Both the position numbers and the translations under genes were made by a program. Below the pieces are notes generated by a model. The model saw nothing but the letters and a program-made list of their open reading frames with translations, was not told the origin of the DNA and made no database searches. From Sulfitobacter sp. EhC04 (GTDB lineage: Bacteria > Pseudomonadota > Alphaproteobacteria > Rhodobacterales > Rhodobacteraceae): a DNA stretch of 64,000 nt. The stretch is taken from assembly GCF_001650875.1 (NCBI RefSeq), contig NZ_LXYI01000023.1, positions 186,001-250,000 of the forward strand, given 5' to 3'. Below, piece after piece: positions 53,123 to 61,024 of this stretch; positions within the stretch are counted from its first letter, which is position 1, and every line of letters starts with the position of its first letter.

Positions 53123-54685
53123 ATGAAGCGTATCGACACGGGTCGCGTCATCATCGTCGGCGCGGGACTGGCAGCGCATTATGCCGCACTGACGCTGGCA
53201 CCGCGCCCGGTATTGATGATCTCGCCAGAACCACTGGGAAAAGGCGCATCCTCTGCCTGGGCACAGGGGGGCGTGGCCGCGGCGATGGACCCGGCAGACA
53301 GTGCCGCGGCCCATGCGCGCGATACGGTACAAGCCGGTGCAGGCACGGTGGATGCGCAGGTGGCGCAAGCTGTCACCAATGAAGCACGGGCACATATTCT
53401 GGACCTCACAGAACTTGGTACCCCCTTCGACCGAACGCCCGAAGGCGAATACGTGATGTCTCGCGAGGCGGCGCATTCCTTTGCCCGTGTGGTGCGGGTT
53501 AGAGGTGATCAGGCCGGGGCCGAAATCATGCGCGCACTCACCGCACAGGTGCGCGAGGCCGAACATATCCAAGTCCTCGAAGGGGTAATGGCCACCAGCC
53601 TTGAGACGTTGAACGGGGCAGTGTGCGGCGTCACGGTCGCAAACTGCACAAACGGTCTGTCTGCGCCCTGTCTGATCCGCGGCGCTGCTGTATTGCTGGC
53701 GGGGGGTGGGTCCGGCGGGCTCTATGCGCTGACAACCAATCCGCCTCCTGTGCGCGGGCAGGTGATTGGCATGGCCGCACGGGCAGGCGCGGTCATCGCC
53801 GATGCCGAATTCGTGCAGTTTCACCCCACAGCTATCAACTGCGGTCTCGACCCCGCACCATTGGCCACCGAGGCCCTGAGAGGCGAGGGAGCCATCCTGA
53901 TCAACCGCCACGGCGTCCGGTTCATGCAAGACGCCCATCCCGATGCAGAGCTTGCCCCGCGCGACATCGTGGCCCGTGCGGTCTTTGCCCAAACCCAGGC
54001 AGGTCTGGCCCCGGCGCTGGACACGCGCAGGGCCTTGGGCACACGTCTGTTACGCGATTTTCCCGCTGTTGCAGCCGCATGCCAAAAGGCAGGGCTGAAC
54101 CCGCTGGTCTCTCCGATACCGGTGGCAGCAGCGGCACACTACCACATGGGTGGTGTTGCGACCGATGCGGCGGGAAGGGCATCGTTGGAGGGCCTTTGGG
54201 CTTGTGGGGAAGTCGCGTCGACCGGATTGCACGGCGCAAACCGGCTGGCTTCCAACGGTCTGCTCGAAGCATTGGTCTATGGGCGACGCTGCGCAAAGGA
54301 TATTGACGCCGCATTGGGCCCCGTAACGGAGCATCAAGCGGCGGTTTGTTTGCCAGACATGCCCGCCGACGCGCTGCCGCGCGCTGACCTTGTGGCCCAG
54401 CTACGCCACACGATGACCAATGGCGCAGGCGTAATTCGCACCGCGCAAGGGCTGCAGAACACCCTTGGGGACATCGGCCAGATTGAGGCAACACAGCCCG
54501 ACTCCGTTGCGCTGGCAAATATGACCGCTACCGCAACATTAATTACTGCCGCCGCGCTAAACCGTCGCGAAAGCCGTGGCGCGCATTTCCGGTCCGACCA
54601 TCCCGAAAGTAACGGCGCAACCGGCACGCGGTCTTTCCTCACCCTCACCGATGCGCGCGCTCATGCGCGACTGGAGACCACATGA
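53123..54685 (+). CDS. nadB: L-aspartate oxidase
   Basis: 520-residue flavoprotein oxidising L-aspartate to iminoaspartate for quinolinate synthase. It has VIIVGAGLAAHYAALTL (FAD), SSAWAQGGVAAAM, REAAHSFARVVRV, AEFVQFHPTA, YHMGGV and STGLHGANRLASNGLLEAL, all as expected. The ATG at 53123 lies 4 bases after the nadA stop. The C-terminal helical domain is shorter and more divergent than in E. coli NadB. Confidence 0.95.
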   Translation: MKRIDTGRVIIVGAGLAAHYAALTLAPRPVLMISPEPLGKGASSAWAQGGVAAAMDPADSAAAHARDTVQAGAGTVDAQVAQAVTNEARAHILDLTELGTPFDRTPEGEYVMSREAAHSFARVVRVRGDQAGAEIMRALTAQVREAEHIQVLEGVMATSLETLNGAVCGVTVANCTNGLSAPCLIRGAAVLLAGGGSGGLYALTTNPPPVRGQVIGMAARAGAVIADAEFVQFHPTAINCGLDPAPLATEALRGEGAILINRHGVRFMQDAHPDAELAPRDIVARAVFAQTQAGLAPALDTRRALGTRLLRDFPAVAAACQKAGLNPLVSPIPVAAAAHYHMGGVATDAAGRASLEGLWACGEVASTGLHGANRLASNGLLEALVYGRRCAKDIDAALGPVTEHQAAVCLPDMPADALPRADLVAQLRHTMTNGAGVIRTAQGLQNTLGDIGQIEATQPDSVALANMTATATLITAAALNRRESRGAHFRSDHPESNGATGTRSFLTLTDARAHARLETT

Positions 54686-55530
54686 CACATGCCCCCCTGC
54701 CCGACCTGATCCTTGAACCTTTGGTCCGCGCCGCACTGATGGAAGACCTTGGCACCTATGGCGACATCACCACGCGCACGGTGATCCCCGCCGATACACG
54801 CTATGCCGCGCGCTTGAATGCACGCGCTGACGGTGTGGTGTCAGGCCTACAGATTGCGGCGCTGGCGTTCCGGTTGATTGACGCGGATCTGAAGGTCACG
54901 GCCCACAAGAGCGACGGCGACAGTATCGCGTCAGGTGATGTGCTGATGGAGGTCGAAGGCCGCGCCGCATCAATCCTCTCGGCGGAGCGGGTGGCCCTGA
55001 ACTTTGCCGGGCGTCTTTCGGGTATCGCCACATTGACCGCCGGCTTTGTGGCACAGGCAAAAGGCACCATAACGCGCATCACCTGCACCCGCAAAACCAC
55101 GCCAGGTTTACGGCTGGTCGAAAAGCAGGCCGTGCTGCACGGTGGCGGGTTCAATCACCGTTTTTCCCTCTCGGATGCGATCATGATCAAGGACAACCAT
55201 ATTGCAGCAGCAGGCAGTATCCGATCGGTGTTGCAAGCTGTGAAGGCCAAAGCATCGCATATGATCAGAACCGAAATTGAAGTCGACCGGCTGGAGCAGT
55301 TAGAAGAGGTATTGAACGAAGGCGGCGCGGATGTCGTGTTGCTGGACAATATGGACACCCCCGCCCTGCGTGAAGCGGTGGCAATGACAGATGGGCGGCT
55401 GGTGTTGGAAGCCTCGGGCAACATGCGCATCGACCGCATTGCAGAGGTCGCGGCGACGGGCGTGGATTACATCTCATCAGGCGCGCTGACACATTCCGCT
55501 CAAACCCTTGATATCGGACTGGACTTCTAA
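54682..55530 (+). CDS. nadC: Nicotinate-nucleotide pyrophosphorylase (carboxylating)
   Basis: 282-residue quinolinate phosphoribosyltransferase. TRKTTPGLRLVEKQAVLHGG, HRFSLSDAIMIKDNH, EVDRLEQLEE, VLLDNMD and LEASGNM are standard. The ATGA overlap with nadB shows translational coupling; it makes nicotinate mononucleotide and ends the de novo part of the pathway encoded here. Confidence 0.96.
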   Translation: MTHAPLPDLILEPLVRAALMEDLGTYGDITTRTVIPADTRYAARLNARADGVVSGLQIAALAFRLIDADLKVTAHKSDGDSIASGDVLMEVEGRAASILSAERVALNFAGRLSGIATLTAGFVAQAKGTITRITCTRKTTPGLRLVEKQAVLHGGGFNHRFSLSDAIMIKDNHIAAAGSIRSVLQAVKAKASHMIRTEIEVDRLEQLEEVLNEGGADVVLLDNMDTPALREAVAMTDGRLVLEASGNMRIDRIAEVAATGVDYISSGALTHSAQTLDIGLDF

Positions 55531-55552
55531 TCTGACAAAATTAGACAGTGTT

Positions 55553-55571
55553 AGCGCAATAATATTACGCT
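55553..55571. repeat. Imperfect palindrome between nadC and panB
   Basis: AGCGCAATAATATTACGCT, a 19-base dyad with one mismatch, in the 104-base nadC-panB gap. It may be a weak terminator or operator. It lies 64 bases before the panB start. Confidence 0.35.
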
Positions 55572-55634
55572 GCACTTGCAAAATGCCCCTGAACTCCTTA
55601 GGCGATTGACCTAACGTAACCTTAGAGAATCCAA

Positions 55635-56462
55635 ATGAGCCGACCTGCACAGAACAAGGCGTTGAACGCCGCCGATATTCTTGCCCGCAAAGGGACAATG
55701 CCCTTGGTTTGTTTGACCGCCTATACCACACCGGTGGCAAAACTCGCGGATGAACACTGCGATCTGGTCTTGGTGGGCGACAGTGTGGGGATGGTGCTGC
55801 ACGGTCTGACCTCAACCCTCGACGTGACAATGGAAATGATGACATTGCACGGGCGTGCGGTGTCACGGGGCACCGAACGGGCACTGATGGTGATCGACAT
55901 GCCCTTTGGCAGCTACGAGGAAAGCCCGGCGCAGGCTTTTCGCAACGCCGCAAAACTGATGGCAGACACTGGTGCCGGAGCAGTCAAGCTCGAAGGCGGA
56001 CGGCACATGGCCGATACGATCCGGTTCCTGACCGAGCGCGGCATCCCCGTGATGGCACATATCGGGCTGACCCCGCAGGCCGTGAACGCGATCGGAGGAT
56101 ATAAGGTACAAGGCCGTGGGACAGATGCGGCACGTATTCAAGAAGATGCCAAAGCCGTAGCCGATGCCGGTGCGTTTTCTGTGGTTCTGGAAAAGGTGCC
56201 CGCCGCCTTGGCCGACGACATTACGGCCCAGGTTCCCATCCCAACGGTCGGTATCGGCGCGTCACCGGGTTGCGACGGCCAGATCCTTGTGATCGACGAT
56301 ATGCTGGGCCTCTTCGACGCCTTCAAGCCGAAGTTTGTCAAACGCTATGCCCATTTGGCCGCTGATGCCTCTGTTGCCATTGCGACCTATGCCGCCGAAG
56401 TGCGCGCGCGTAGCTTTCCCGCCGCCGAGCACGTATTCACTGACCAAGGAACCGCCCCATGA
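55635..56462 (+). CDS. panB: 3-methyl-2-oxobutanoate hydroxymethyltransferase
   Basis: 275-residue ketopantoate hydroxymethyltransferase, first step of pantothenate synthesis. It has [56 protein letters not shown] and [16 protein letters not shown]. It overlaps panC by ATGA. The gene pair serves CoA synthesis and follows the NAD operon, perhaps under its own promoter. Confidence 0.96.
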   Translation: MSRPAQNKALNAADILARKGTMPLVCLTAYTTPVAKLADEHCDLVLVGDSVGMVLHGLTSTLDVTMEMMTLHGRAVSRGTERALMVIDMPFGSYEESPAQAFRNAAKLMADTGAGAVKLEGGRHMADTIRFLTERGIPVMAHIGLTPQAVNAIGGYKVQGRGTDAARIQEDAKAVADAGAFSVVLEKVPAALADDITAQVPIPTVGIGASPGCDGQILVIDDMLGLFDAFKPKFVKRYAHLAADASVAIATYAAEVRARSFPAAEHVFTDQGTAP

Positions 56463-57346
56463 GAATAATCCGCCGTAAATCCGAGTTGCGTGACCTGACC
56501 AAAAGCTGGCACCGGGCGGGGGAAACAATTGGCGTTGTTCTGACGATGGGTGCCCTGCATGATGGGCACCTTAGCCTGGTCAAGGCCGCCCGCAGCCGGG
56601 CCGACCGCGTGATCGTGACGATCTTCGTGAATCCGCGTCAGTTCAACAACCCCGAAGACCTCGCAAAATATCCCAAAACCGAAGACAATGACGCCCGCAT
56701 GCTCGGGCCGCTTGATATTGACGTGCTCTATGTGCCCGAGGCTGAGGAGATCTACCCTACCGGATTTTCCACGACGATTTCCGTGTCCGGTGTCAGCGAT
56801 GGGCTGTGTGGCGACGACCGGCCCGGACATTTTGACGGCGTGGCGACCGTGGTGACCAAGCTGCTGCTACAGACCGACGCGGATTGCACGTTCTTCGGAG
56901 AGAAGGACTATCAGCAACTTCAGGTGGTCCGTCGCGTCGTCGCTGATCTTGACTTGAAAACCGAGATTGTCGCCTGCCCTACCGTCCGTGAAGACGACGG
57001 TCTTGCCATGTCTTCGCGCAATCTGCGGCTTGGCGCGGCGGCCCGTGAGATGGCTCCCGTGATCGGGCGCGTGCTAGAGAGCGCGGCCAGTACGATCCGC
57101 CAGGGCGGCAACGTCGCGCAGGCGCTGACCACCGCCAGCCAAGCCCTGATGGCCGCAGGCTTTGATGCTGTGGATTACTTCGAGCTGCGCAGCGATCCCG
57201 ACTTGCAGCCGATGGCGGCAGCGAGCCGCCCCGGCCGCCTGTTTGTGGCCGCTTGGTTAAACGGGGTGCGGCTGATTGACAATCTGCCAGTTCAGGTGGA
57301 ACTCCGTGCCTCTGCAGATGCCAGGAAAACGGTCGAGCCGGTCTGA
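56459..57346 (+). CDS. panC: Pantothenate synthetase
   Basis: 295-residue ligase joining pantoate and beta-alanine. Class I nucleotide-binding motifs are intact: [42 protein letters not shown] and [11 protein letters not shown]. Translationally coupled to panB. The following 266 bases hold a palindrome and a transposase remnant. Confidence 0.96.
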   Translation: MRIIRRKSELRDLTKSWHRAGETIGVVLTMGALHDGHLSLVKAARSRADRVIVTIFVNPRQFNNPEDLAKYPKTEDNDARMLGPLDIDVLYVPEAEEIYPTGFSTTISVSGVSDGLCGDDRPGHFDGVATVVTKLLLQTDADCTFFGEKDYQQLQVVRRVVADLDLKTEIVACPTVREDDGLAMSSRNLRLGAAAREMAPVIGRVLESAASTIRQGGNVAQALTTASQALMAAGFDAVDYFELRSDPDLQPMAAASRPGRLFVAAWLNGVRLIDNLPVQVELRASADARKTVEPV

Positions 57347-57350
57347 TCTC

Positions 57351-57366
57351 TTGGGCAATTGCCCAA
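57351..57366. terminator. 16-bp perfect palindrome after panC
   Basis: TTGGGCAATTGCCCAA starts 5 bases after the panC stop. It can form a short hairpin and is the only terminator candidate for panBC; it could equally be a binding site. Confidence 0.45.
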
Positions 57367-57423
57367 ACCCTGGACAGGTTTCCGCGAGAGTTTAGCTGCT
57401 CTCTGCTGCTGATCGGGAATAGA

Positions 57424-57621
57424 GTATACGTCGGACCGGATGGCGCGATCCGTCATGTTGATCTTAAACATCTGAACAACCGCATCGAAAGCGACCATGC
57501 GGCGCTGAAGCAGCGGTTGCGACTCTTGCGCAGGGCCCAGGACCATGGCCGCTGCACAGGTCAAGATCTGATCACCGGTCATAAGGGATACCAAGATGCT
57601 GCCCTCGGTTATCTAATCTGA
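57424..57621 (+). pseudogene. Remnant of an IS6-like (DDE) transposase C-terminus
   Basis: In one forward frame the bases encode VYVGPDGAIRHVDLKHLNN and then RIESDHAALKQRLRLLRR. The LNNRIESDHAALKQRL block matches the last catalytic glutamate region of IS6-family transposases (N..E.DH..LK). After about 57534 the similarity fades, and no start codon, N-terminal domain or second terminal repeat was found. The fragment overlaps the end of the response-regulator gene. It is a scar of a former insertion. Confidence 0.6.
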
Positions 57622-58953
57622 CGTGCCCTCACCCCAGGCTTGCAACTTGCGATCAATTGTCTTGCGCGACACACCCAAACGGCGCGCGGCCTCGGCGCGG
57701 TTGCCGTTGCACAGGTCCAGCATGTGCAGCATGTGGCGTTGCACCACCAGATCCAGATCCTCGATGGCACGCGCCCCCGCGACCGATCCTTTTCCCGAGA
57801 ACTCATCGGGGAAGAACCCCAGGATTACCGAGCGTTCGATCAGATTGCGCAGTTCGCGCACGTTGCCCGGCCAATCGTAGCGGCGCAGTTTCAACAATGT
57901 GTCGTCGTCCAGCCGCAGCGCGGGCATGCCCAAAGCGGTCGAAAACTGCTCCATGAACAGCGCTGCCAGTTCAACGATATCTTCCGAGCGGTCCTTGAGC
58001 GGCGGCATCTCGATCTTCATCACGTTGATGCGGTGATAGAGGTCAGCGCGGAACCGCCCCTGCGCCACCGCCTGTTCCAGATCGGCATTGGTGGCGAAAA
58101 GAAACCGCAGATCCAGCGGGATTTCACGTTCGGCCCCCTGCGGGCGAATGCGCTGATCCTCCAGCACCCGCAGGAACGCCGCTTGCAGCGGTTCGGGCAT
58201 TTGCGCCACTTCGTCCAGAAACAGCGTGCCGCCATCGGCCAGCAACAGCAGGCCGGGTTTCAGCGTCGCGTCTCCTTCGACCGAACCGAACAGCTCGGGC
58301 ACGATCCGGTCGGGCGCAATCGCGGCACAGTTCACCGCCACGAACGCCTTGTCGGCGCGCGGCGACATCTGGTGCAACTGCCGCGCCGCCAGTTCCTTGC
58401 CGGTGCCGCTGGCCCCGGTGAACAGCACCGGCGTCGGCAGCGGGGCCAGCCGTTTCAGCAGGTCGCGCACCGCGGTCAGCGCAGGCGATTTGCCCAGCAT
58501 CCGCACCGTCGATCCGGCACCCAGCTCGCGCCGCAACAAGGTGTTGTCGCGGCGCAGGTTCTTGCGATCCAGCGTGCGCGACACCGCGCCCAATATCTGG
58601 TTGGTGCGGAAGGGTTTGAGAATAAAATCACTGACCCCTGCCCGCAGTGCAGCAATGGCGGTTTCCAGATCGGCATAGGCGGTGATCAGGATGGTGTCGG
58701 CATAGAACCCCTTGCGGCGCTGTTCGGTGACCCATTCCAGACCGGTCTTGCCCGGCATGACGTTGTCCAGCACGACAACATCGAAACGCGCCTTGTCCAG
58801 CATCCGCGTCGCTTCGGCGGGCGACGCGGCCTGCGCCACCCGCTTGACGCGGGGTTCGAGCATCTTGACCAGAAAGTTTCGCATGCCCGGTTCGTCGTCG
58901 ATCACAAGAACCGACGCGCCCGCAAGCGTGCCGCCGTATTCGTCACCTGCCAT
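57613..58953 (-). CDS. NtrC-type response regulator lacking the GAFTGA loop
   Basis: 446-residue regulator: receiver domain (residues about 13-125, phospho-acceptor D63 in VVLDNVMPG), AAA+ domain (about 148-375) with Walker A TGASGTGKE and Walker B GGTLFLDEV, and a Fis-type HTH (NRAEAARRLGVSRKTIDRKL). The L1 loop that carries GAFTGA and contacts sigma-54 is replaced by SVEGDATLKPG and is about four residues shorter. Rhodobacter NtrC also lacks GAFTGA and works with sigma-70 polymerase; this protein probably does too. It lies just after the formate dehydrogenase operon on the same strand; no histidine kinase gene is in view. Confidence 0.92.
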   Translation of the reverse strand: MAGDEYGGTLAGASVLVIDDEPGMRNFLVKMLEPRVKRVAQAASPAEATRMLDKARFDVVVLDNVMPGKTGLEWVTEQRRKGFYADTILITAYADLETAIAALRAGVSDFILKPFRTNQILGAVSRTLDRKNLRRDNTLLRRELGAGSTVRMLGKSPALTAVRDLLKRLAPLPTPVLFTGASGTGKELAARQLHQMSPRADKAFVAVNCAAIAPDRIVPELFGSVEGDATLKPGLLLLADGGTLFLDEVAQMPEPLQAAFLRVLEDQRIRPQGAEREIPLDLRFLFATNADLEQAVAQGRFRADLYHRINVMKIEMPPLKDRSEDIVELAALFMEQFSTALGMPALRLDDDTLLKLRRYDWPGNVRELRNLIERSVILGFFPDEFSGKGSVAGARAIEDLDLVVQRHMLHMLDLCNGNRAEAARRLGVSRKTIDRKLQAWGEGTSD

Positions 58954-58967
58954 GAGTTTCCCTCGTG

Positions 58968-59093
58968 TCAGTCCAGCCGTACGTTGTCACTGGAATAGAC
59001 CTGTTGCGAGGAAAAGCCCATCTCGTGCAGGCCGAAATAGGCCACAACGCCGATCACAAGAACCCCGGCAAAGCCTGCAAACATGATCTTCAT
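58968..59093 (-). CDS. 41-residue single-span membrane peptide in the formate dehydrogenase operon
   Basis: A short ORF starting at ATG 59093 with AGGAG 7 bases upstream. The product begins MKIMFAGFAGVLVIGVVAYF, has one clear membrane helix (about residues 3-20), then a short tail HEMGFSSQQVYSSDNVRLD. It lies 25 bases after the gamma subunit stop and 14 bases before the response regulator start, so it belongs to the same transcript. No known family was recognised. Spacing, the good ribosome-binding site and the hydrophobic design argue for a real gene, perhaps an accessory subunit or stabiliser of the membrane-bound enzyme. Confidence 0.72.
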   Translation of the reverse strand: MKIMFAGFAGVLVIGVVAYFGLHEMGFSSQQVYSSDNVRLD

Positions 59094-59118
59094 GGCCTGT
59101 CTCCTATGGTGCGGCAAG

Positions 59119-60321
59119 TCATTCTGCCGGGCTCCGGTGCTCTTTCTGTTCGACTTTTTCCAGCCAGATCGAATGGTGCTGTTCAGCCCAGTTCACGTCA
59201 ACCTCGCCGCTGCCCATTGCATCATAGGCGCCTTCCATGCCCAGCGTCCCGATATAGATGTGGCCGAAGATGATCGCGATCATGACAAAGCCGATGATCG
59301 CGTGCCAAAGCTGCGCATATTGCATCTCTTCCTGCGGGGCCAGATCGACGGGCAAGGTGCCAAAGCCAACCGCTTGCGGCAGGCCGGTGTCGTTCAGCAG
59401 CGCAAAGCTGTGCCCGAACAGCGGCAAATCATAGGGAAAAAGCATCGACAGGCCCGACACGGAAACCGAGGCCCCCAGCACAATCACCGACCAGAAGATC
59501 AGCTTTTGCCCCGCGTTGAACTTTTTCGCAGGCGGGTGTTTCTTGCCGATGATGCCCCCGCCATAGCGGAACCATGTCAGGTCGGTGCGGTCGGGCAGAT
59601 TGTGCCAGACCCACATCACGAACACCATCACCAGCGCAATCATGAACGCCCAGGAGACATTGTCGTGAATGAACTTTGTCCCGGTCAGCAGGACCGAGTT
59701 GAACCCGTGACCAAAGGCAGGGATCAACACCTTGCGCCCGAACAACGACAACAGCCCCGTGATCGCCAGCAGGATAAACGACCCCGCCAGCATCCAGTGG
59801 GCAAAGCGTTCAATCGCCTTGAACCGGGTCACGGTGCGCCCCGACATCCCGTCCTCGACCCGCACGCGACCGCGCAACAGGAAGAACACCGCCAGAACCG
59901 CCAGCGTGCCCAGCAGCAACCAGCCGCCATAGGTGGGCAGCGGCCCGCGCCGCACCTCCAGCCACCACATGCCGCCATCCTGCACCAGAACCTTGCCGCG
60001 TTTGTCCATGGTGGTCACGGTGACGTCGGCCTCATTATAGCGCAGCGCGCGCCATTGTTCGGCATCCGATGTGCCGCCCAGGGGACCAAGCCCAAGCGCA
60101 GTCCCCGCGTCGCCGCCAATGTTGTCGCGCCTGAAACTGTCGTCAACCTCAAGCCCTTGTTCGCGGCGCAACACGTCGTCCAGCGTCTGCGCCCCGCCGG
60201 TCGCGGCACGCGGCGTTTCTGTGTTCACCGCGTTTTCCGGCGGGCGCACGTCTTGCGCAGTGGCGACACCGGGCACAGCCAGCATCGCAAGAATAATGAA
60301 TGCCATCAGAAGGCGCAGCAT
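59119..60321 (-). CDS. fdoI: Formate dehydrogenase gamma subunit (cytochrome b556 type)
   Basis: 400-residue membrane subunit. It has an N-terminal signal-like helix (MLRLLMAFIILAMLAVPGVATA), an extra periplasmic region of about 110 residues not found in E. coli FdoI, and then a four-helix diheme cytochrome b domain with RFAHWMLAGSFILLAITG, FIHDNVSWAFMIALVMVF and LWHAIIGFVMIAIIFGHIYIG. The conserved histidines bind heme b and pass electrons from the beta subunit to quinone. ATG 60321 is preceded by GGGGGA; the frame is open 15 codons further up without signal character. Confidence 0.92.
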   Translation of the reverse strand: MLRLLMAFIILAMLAVPGVATAQDVRPPENAVNTETPRAATGGAQTLDDVLRREQGLEVDDSFRRDNIGGDAGTALGLGPLGGTSDAEQWRALRYNEADVTVTTMDKRGKVLVQDGGMWWLEVRRGPLPTYGGWLLLGTLAVLAVFFLLRGRVRVEDGMSGRTVTRFKAIERFAHWMLAGSFILLAITGLLSLFGRKVLIPAFGHGFNSVLLTGTKFIHDNVSWAFMIALVMVFVMWVWHNLPDRTDLTWFRYGGGIIGKKHPPAKKFNAGQKLIFWSVIVLGASVSVSGLSMLFPYDLPLFGHSFALLNDTGLPQAVGFGTLPVDLAPQEEMQYAQLWHAIIGFVMIAIIFGHIYIGTLGMEGAYDAMGSGEVDVNWAEQHHSIWLEKVEQKEHRSPAE

Positions 60322-60418
60322 GGGAAAATCCCCCGCATGAAGTAGGGTGAAGCGGCGGCCCGCCACAATGGGCCGCCGGACCTGTCATCGGCACGGGCGC
60401 ATGGCCCGTGCCGCCGGG

Positions 60419-61012
60419 TTACTGACCCTTCTGGTCGTAGGCCGTGCCCCAACCCCAGGCGCCAGAGCCAAAGCCACGGGCCACCACACGTTCGCGGTAG
60501 ATGTCCGACACCATGTCGCCGTCCCCGGCCAACAGGGCCTTGGTCGAACACATTTCGGCACAGATCGGCAATTTGCCCTCTGCAATCCGATTGCGCCCGT
60601 ACTTCTGGAACTCGGCCTGCGAGTTGTTCTCCTCGGGACCACCGGCGCAGAAGGTACACTTGTCCATCTTGCCGCGCGATCCAAAGTTGCCCGCCTGCGG
60701 ATACTGCGGCGCGCCAAAGGGGCACGCGTAGAAACAGTAACCACAGCCGATGCACAGATCCTTCGAGTGCAGAACCACACCTTCGTCGGTCTGGTAAAAG
60801 CAGTCCACGGGGCAGACGGCCATGCACGGCGCGTCCGAACAGTGCATACAGGCGACCGAGATCGAGCGTTCGCCCGGCTTGCCGTCCTGAATGGTCACCA
60901 CCCGACGGCGGTTGATGCCCCAGGGCACCTCGTGCTCGTTCTTGCAGGCCGTGACACAGGCGTTGCATTCGATGCAGCGTTCGGCATCGCAGAGAAATTT
61001 TGATCTAGCCAT
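60419..61012 (-). CDS. fdoH: Formate dehydrogenase beta subunit, four-cluster ferredoxin
   Basis: 197-residue iron-sulfur subunit with four [4Fe-4S] motifs: CIECNACVTACKNEH, CMHCSDAPCMAVCPVDC, CIGCGYCFYACPFG and CTFCAGG with CAEMC. It relays electrons from the alpha to the gamma subunit. It is shorter than E. coli FdoH and lacks the C-terminal membrane anchor helix of that protein. It lies 12 bases downstream of the alpha subunit gene. Confidence 0.94.
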   Translation of the reverse strand: MARSKFLCDAERCIECNACVTACKNEHEVPWGINRRRVVTIQDGKPGERSISVACMHCSDAPCMAVCPVDCFYQTDEGVVLHSKDLCIGCGYCFYACPFGAPQYPQAGNFGSRGKMDKCTFCAGGPEENNSQAEFQKYGRNRIAEGKLPICAEMCSTKALLAGDGDMVSDIYRERVVARGFGSGAWGWGTAYDQKGQ

Positions 61013-61024
61013 TCTCTTGTCTCC

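Noticed and set aside
57640-58998. 452-codon plus-strand frame opposite the response regulator
   Set aside because: Shadow frame; the minus-strand protein has receiver, AAA+ and HTH motifs in order.
59083-60345. 420-codon plus-strand frame opposite the formate dehydrogenase gamma subunit
   Set aside because: Extremely rich in His, Gln, Arg and Pro with no domain; the reverse strand encodes a normal cytochrome b subunit.
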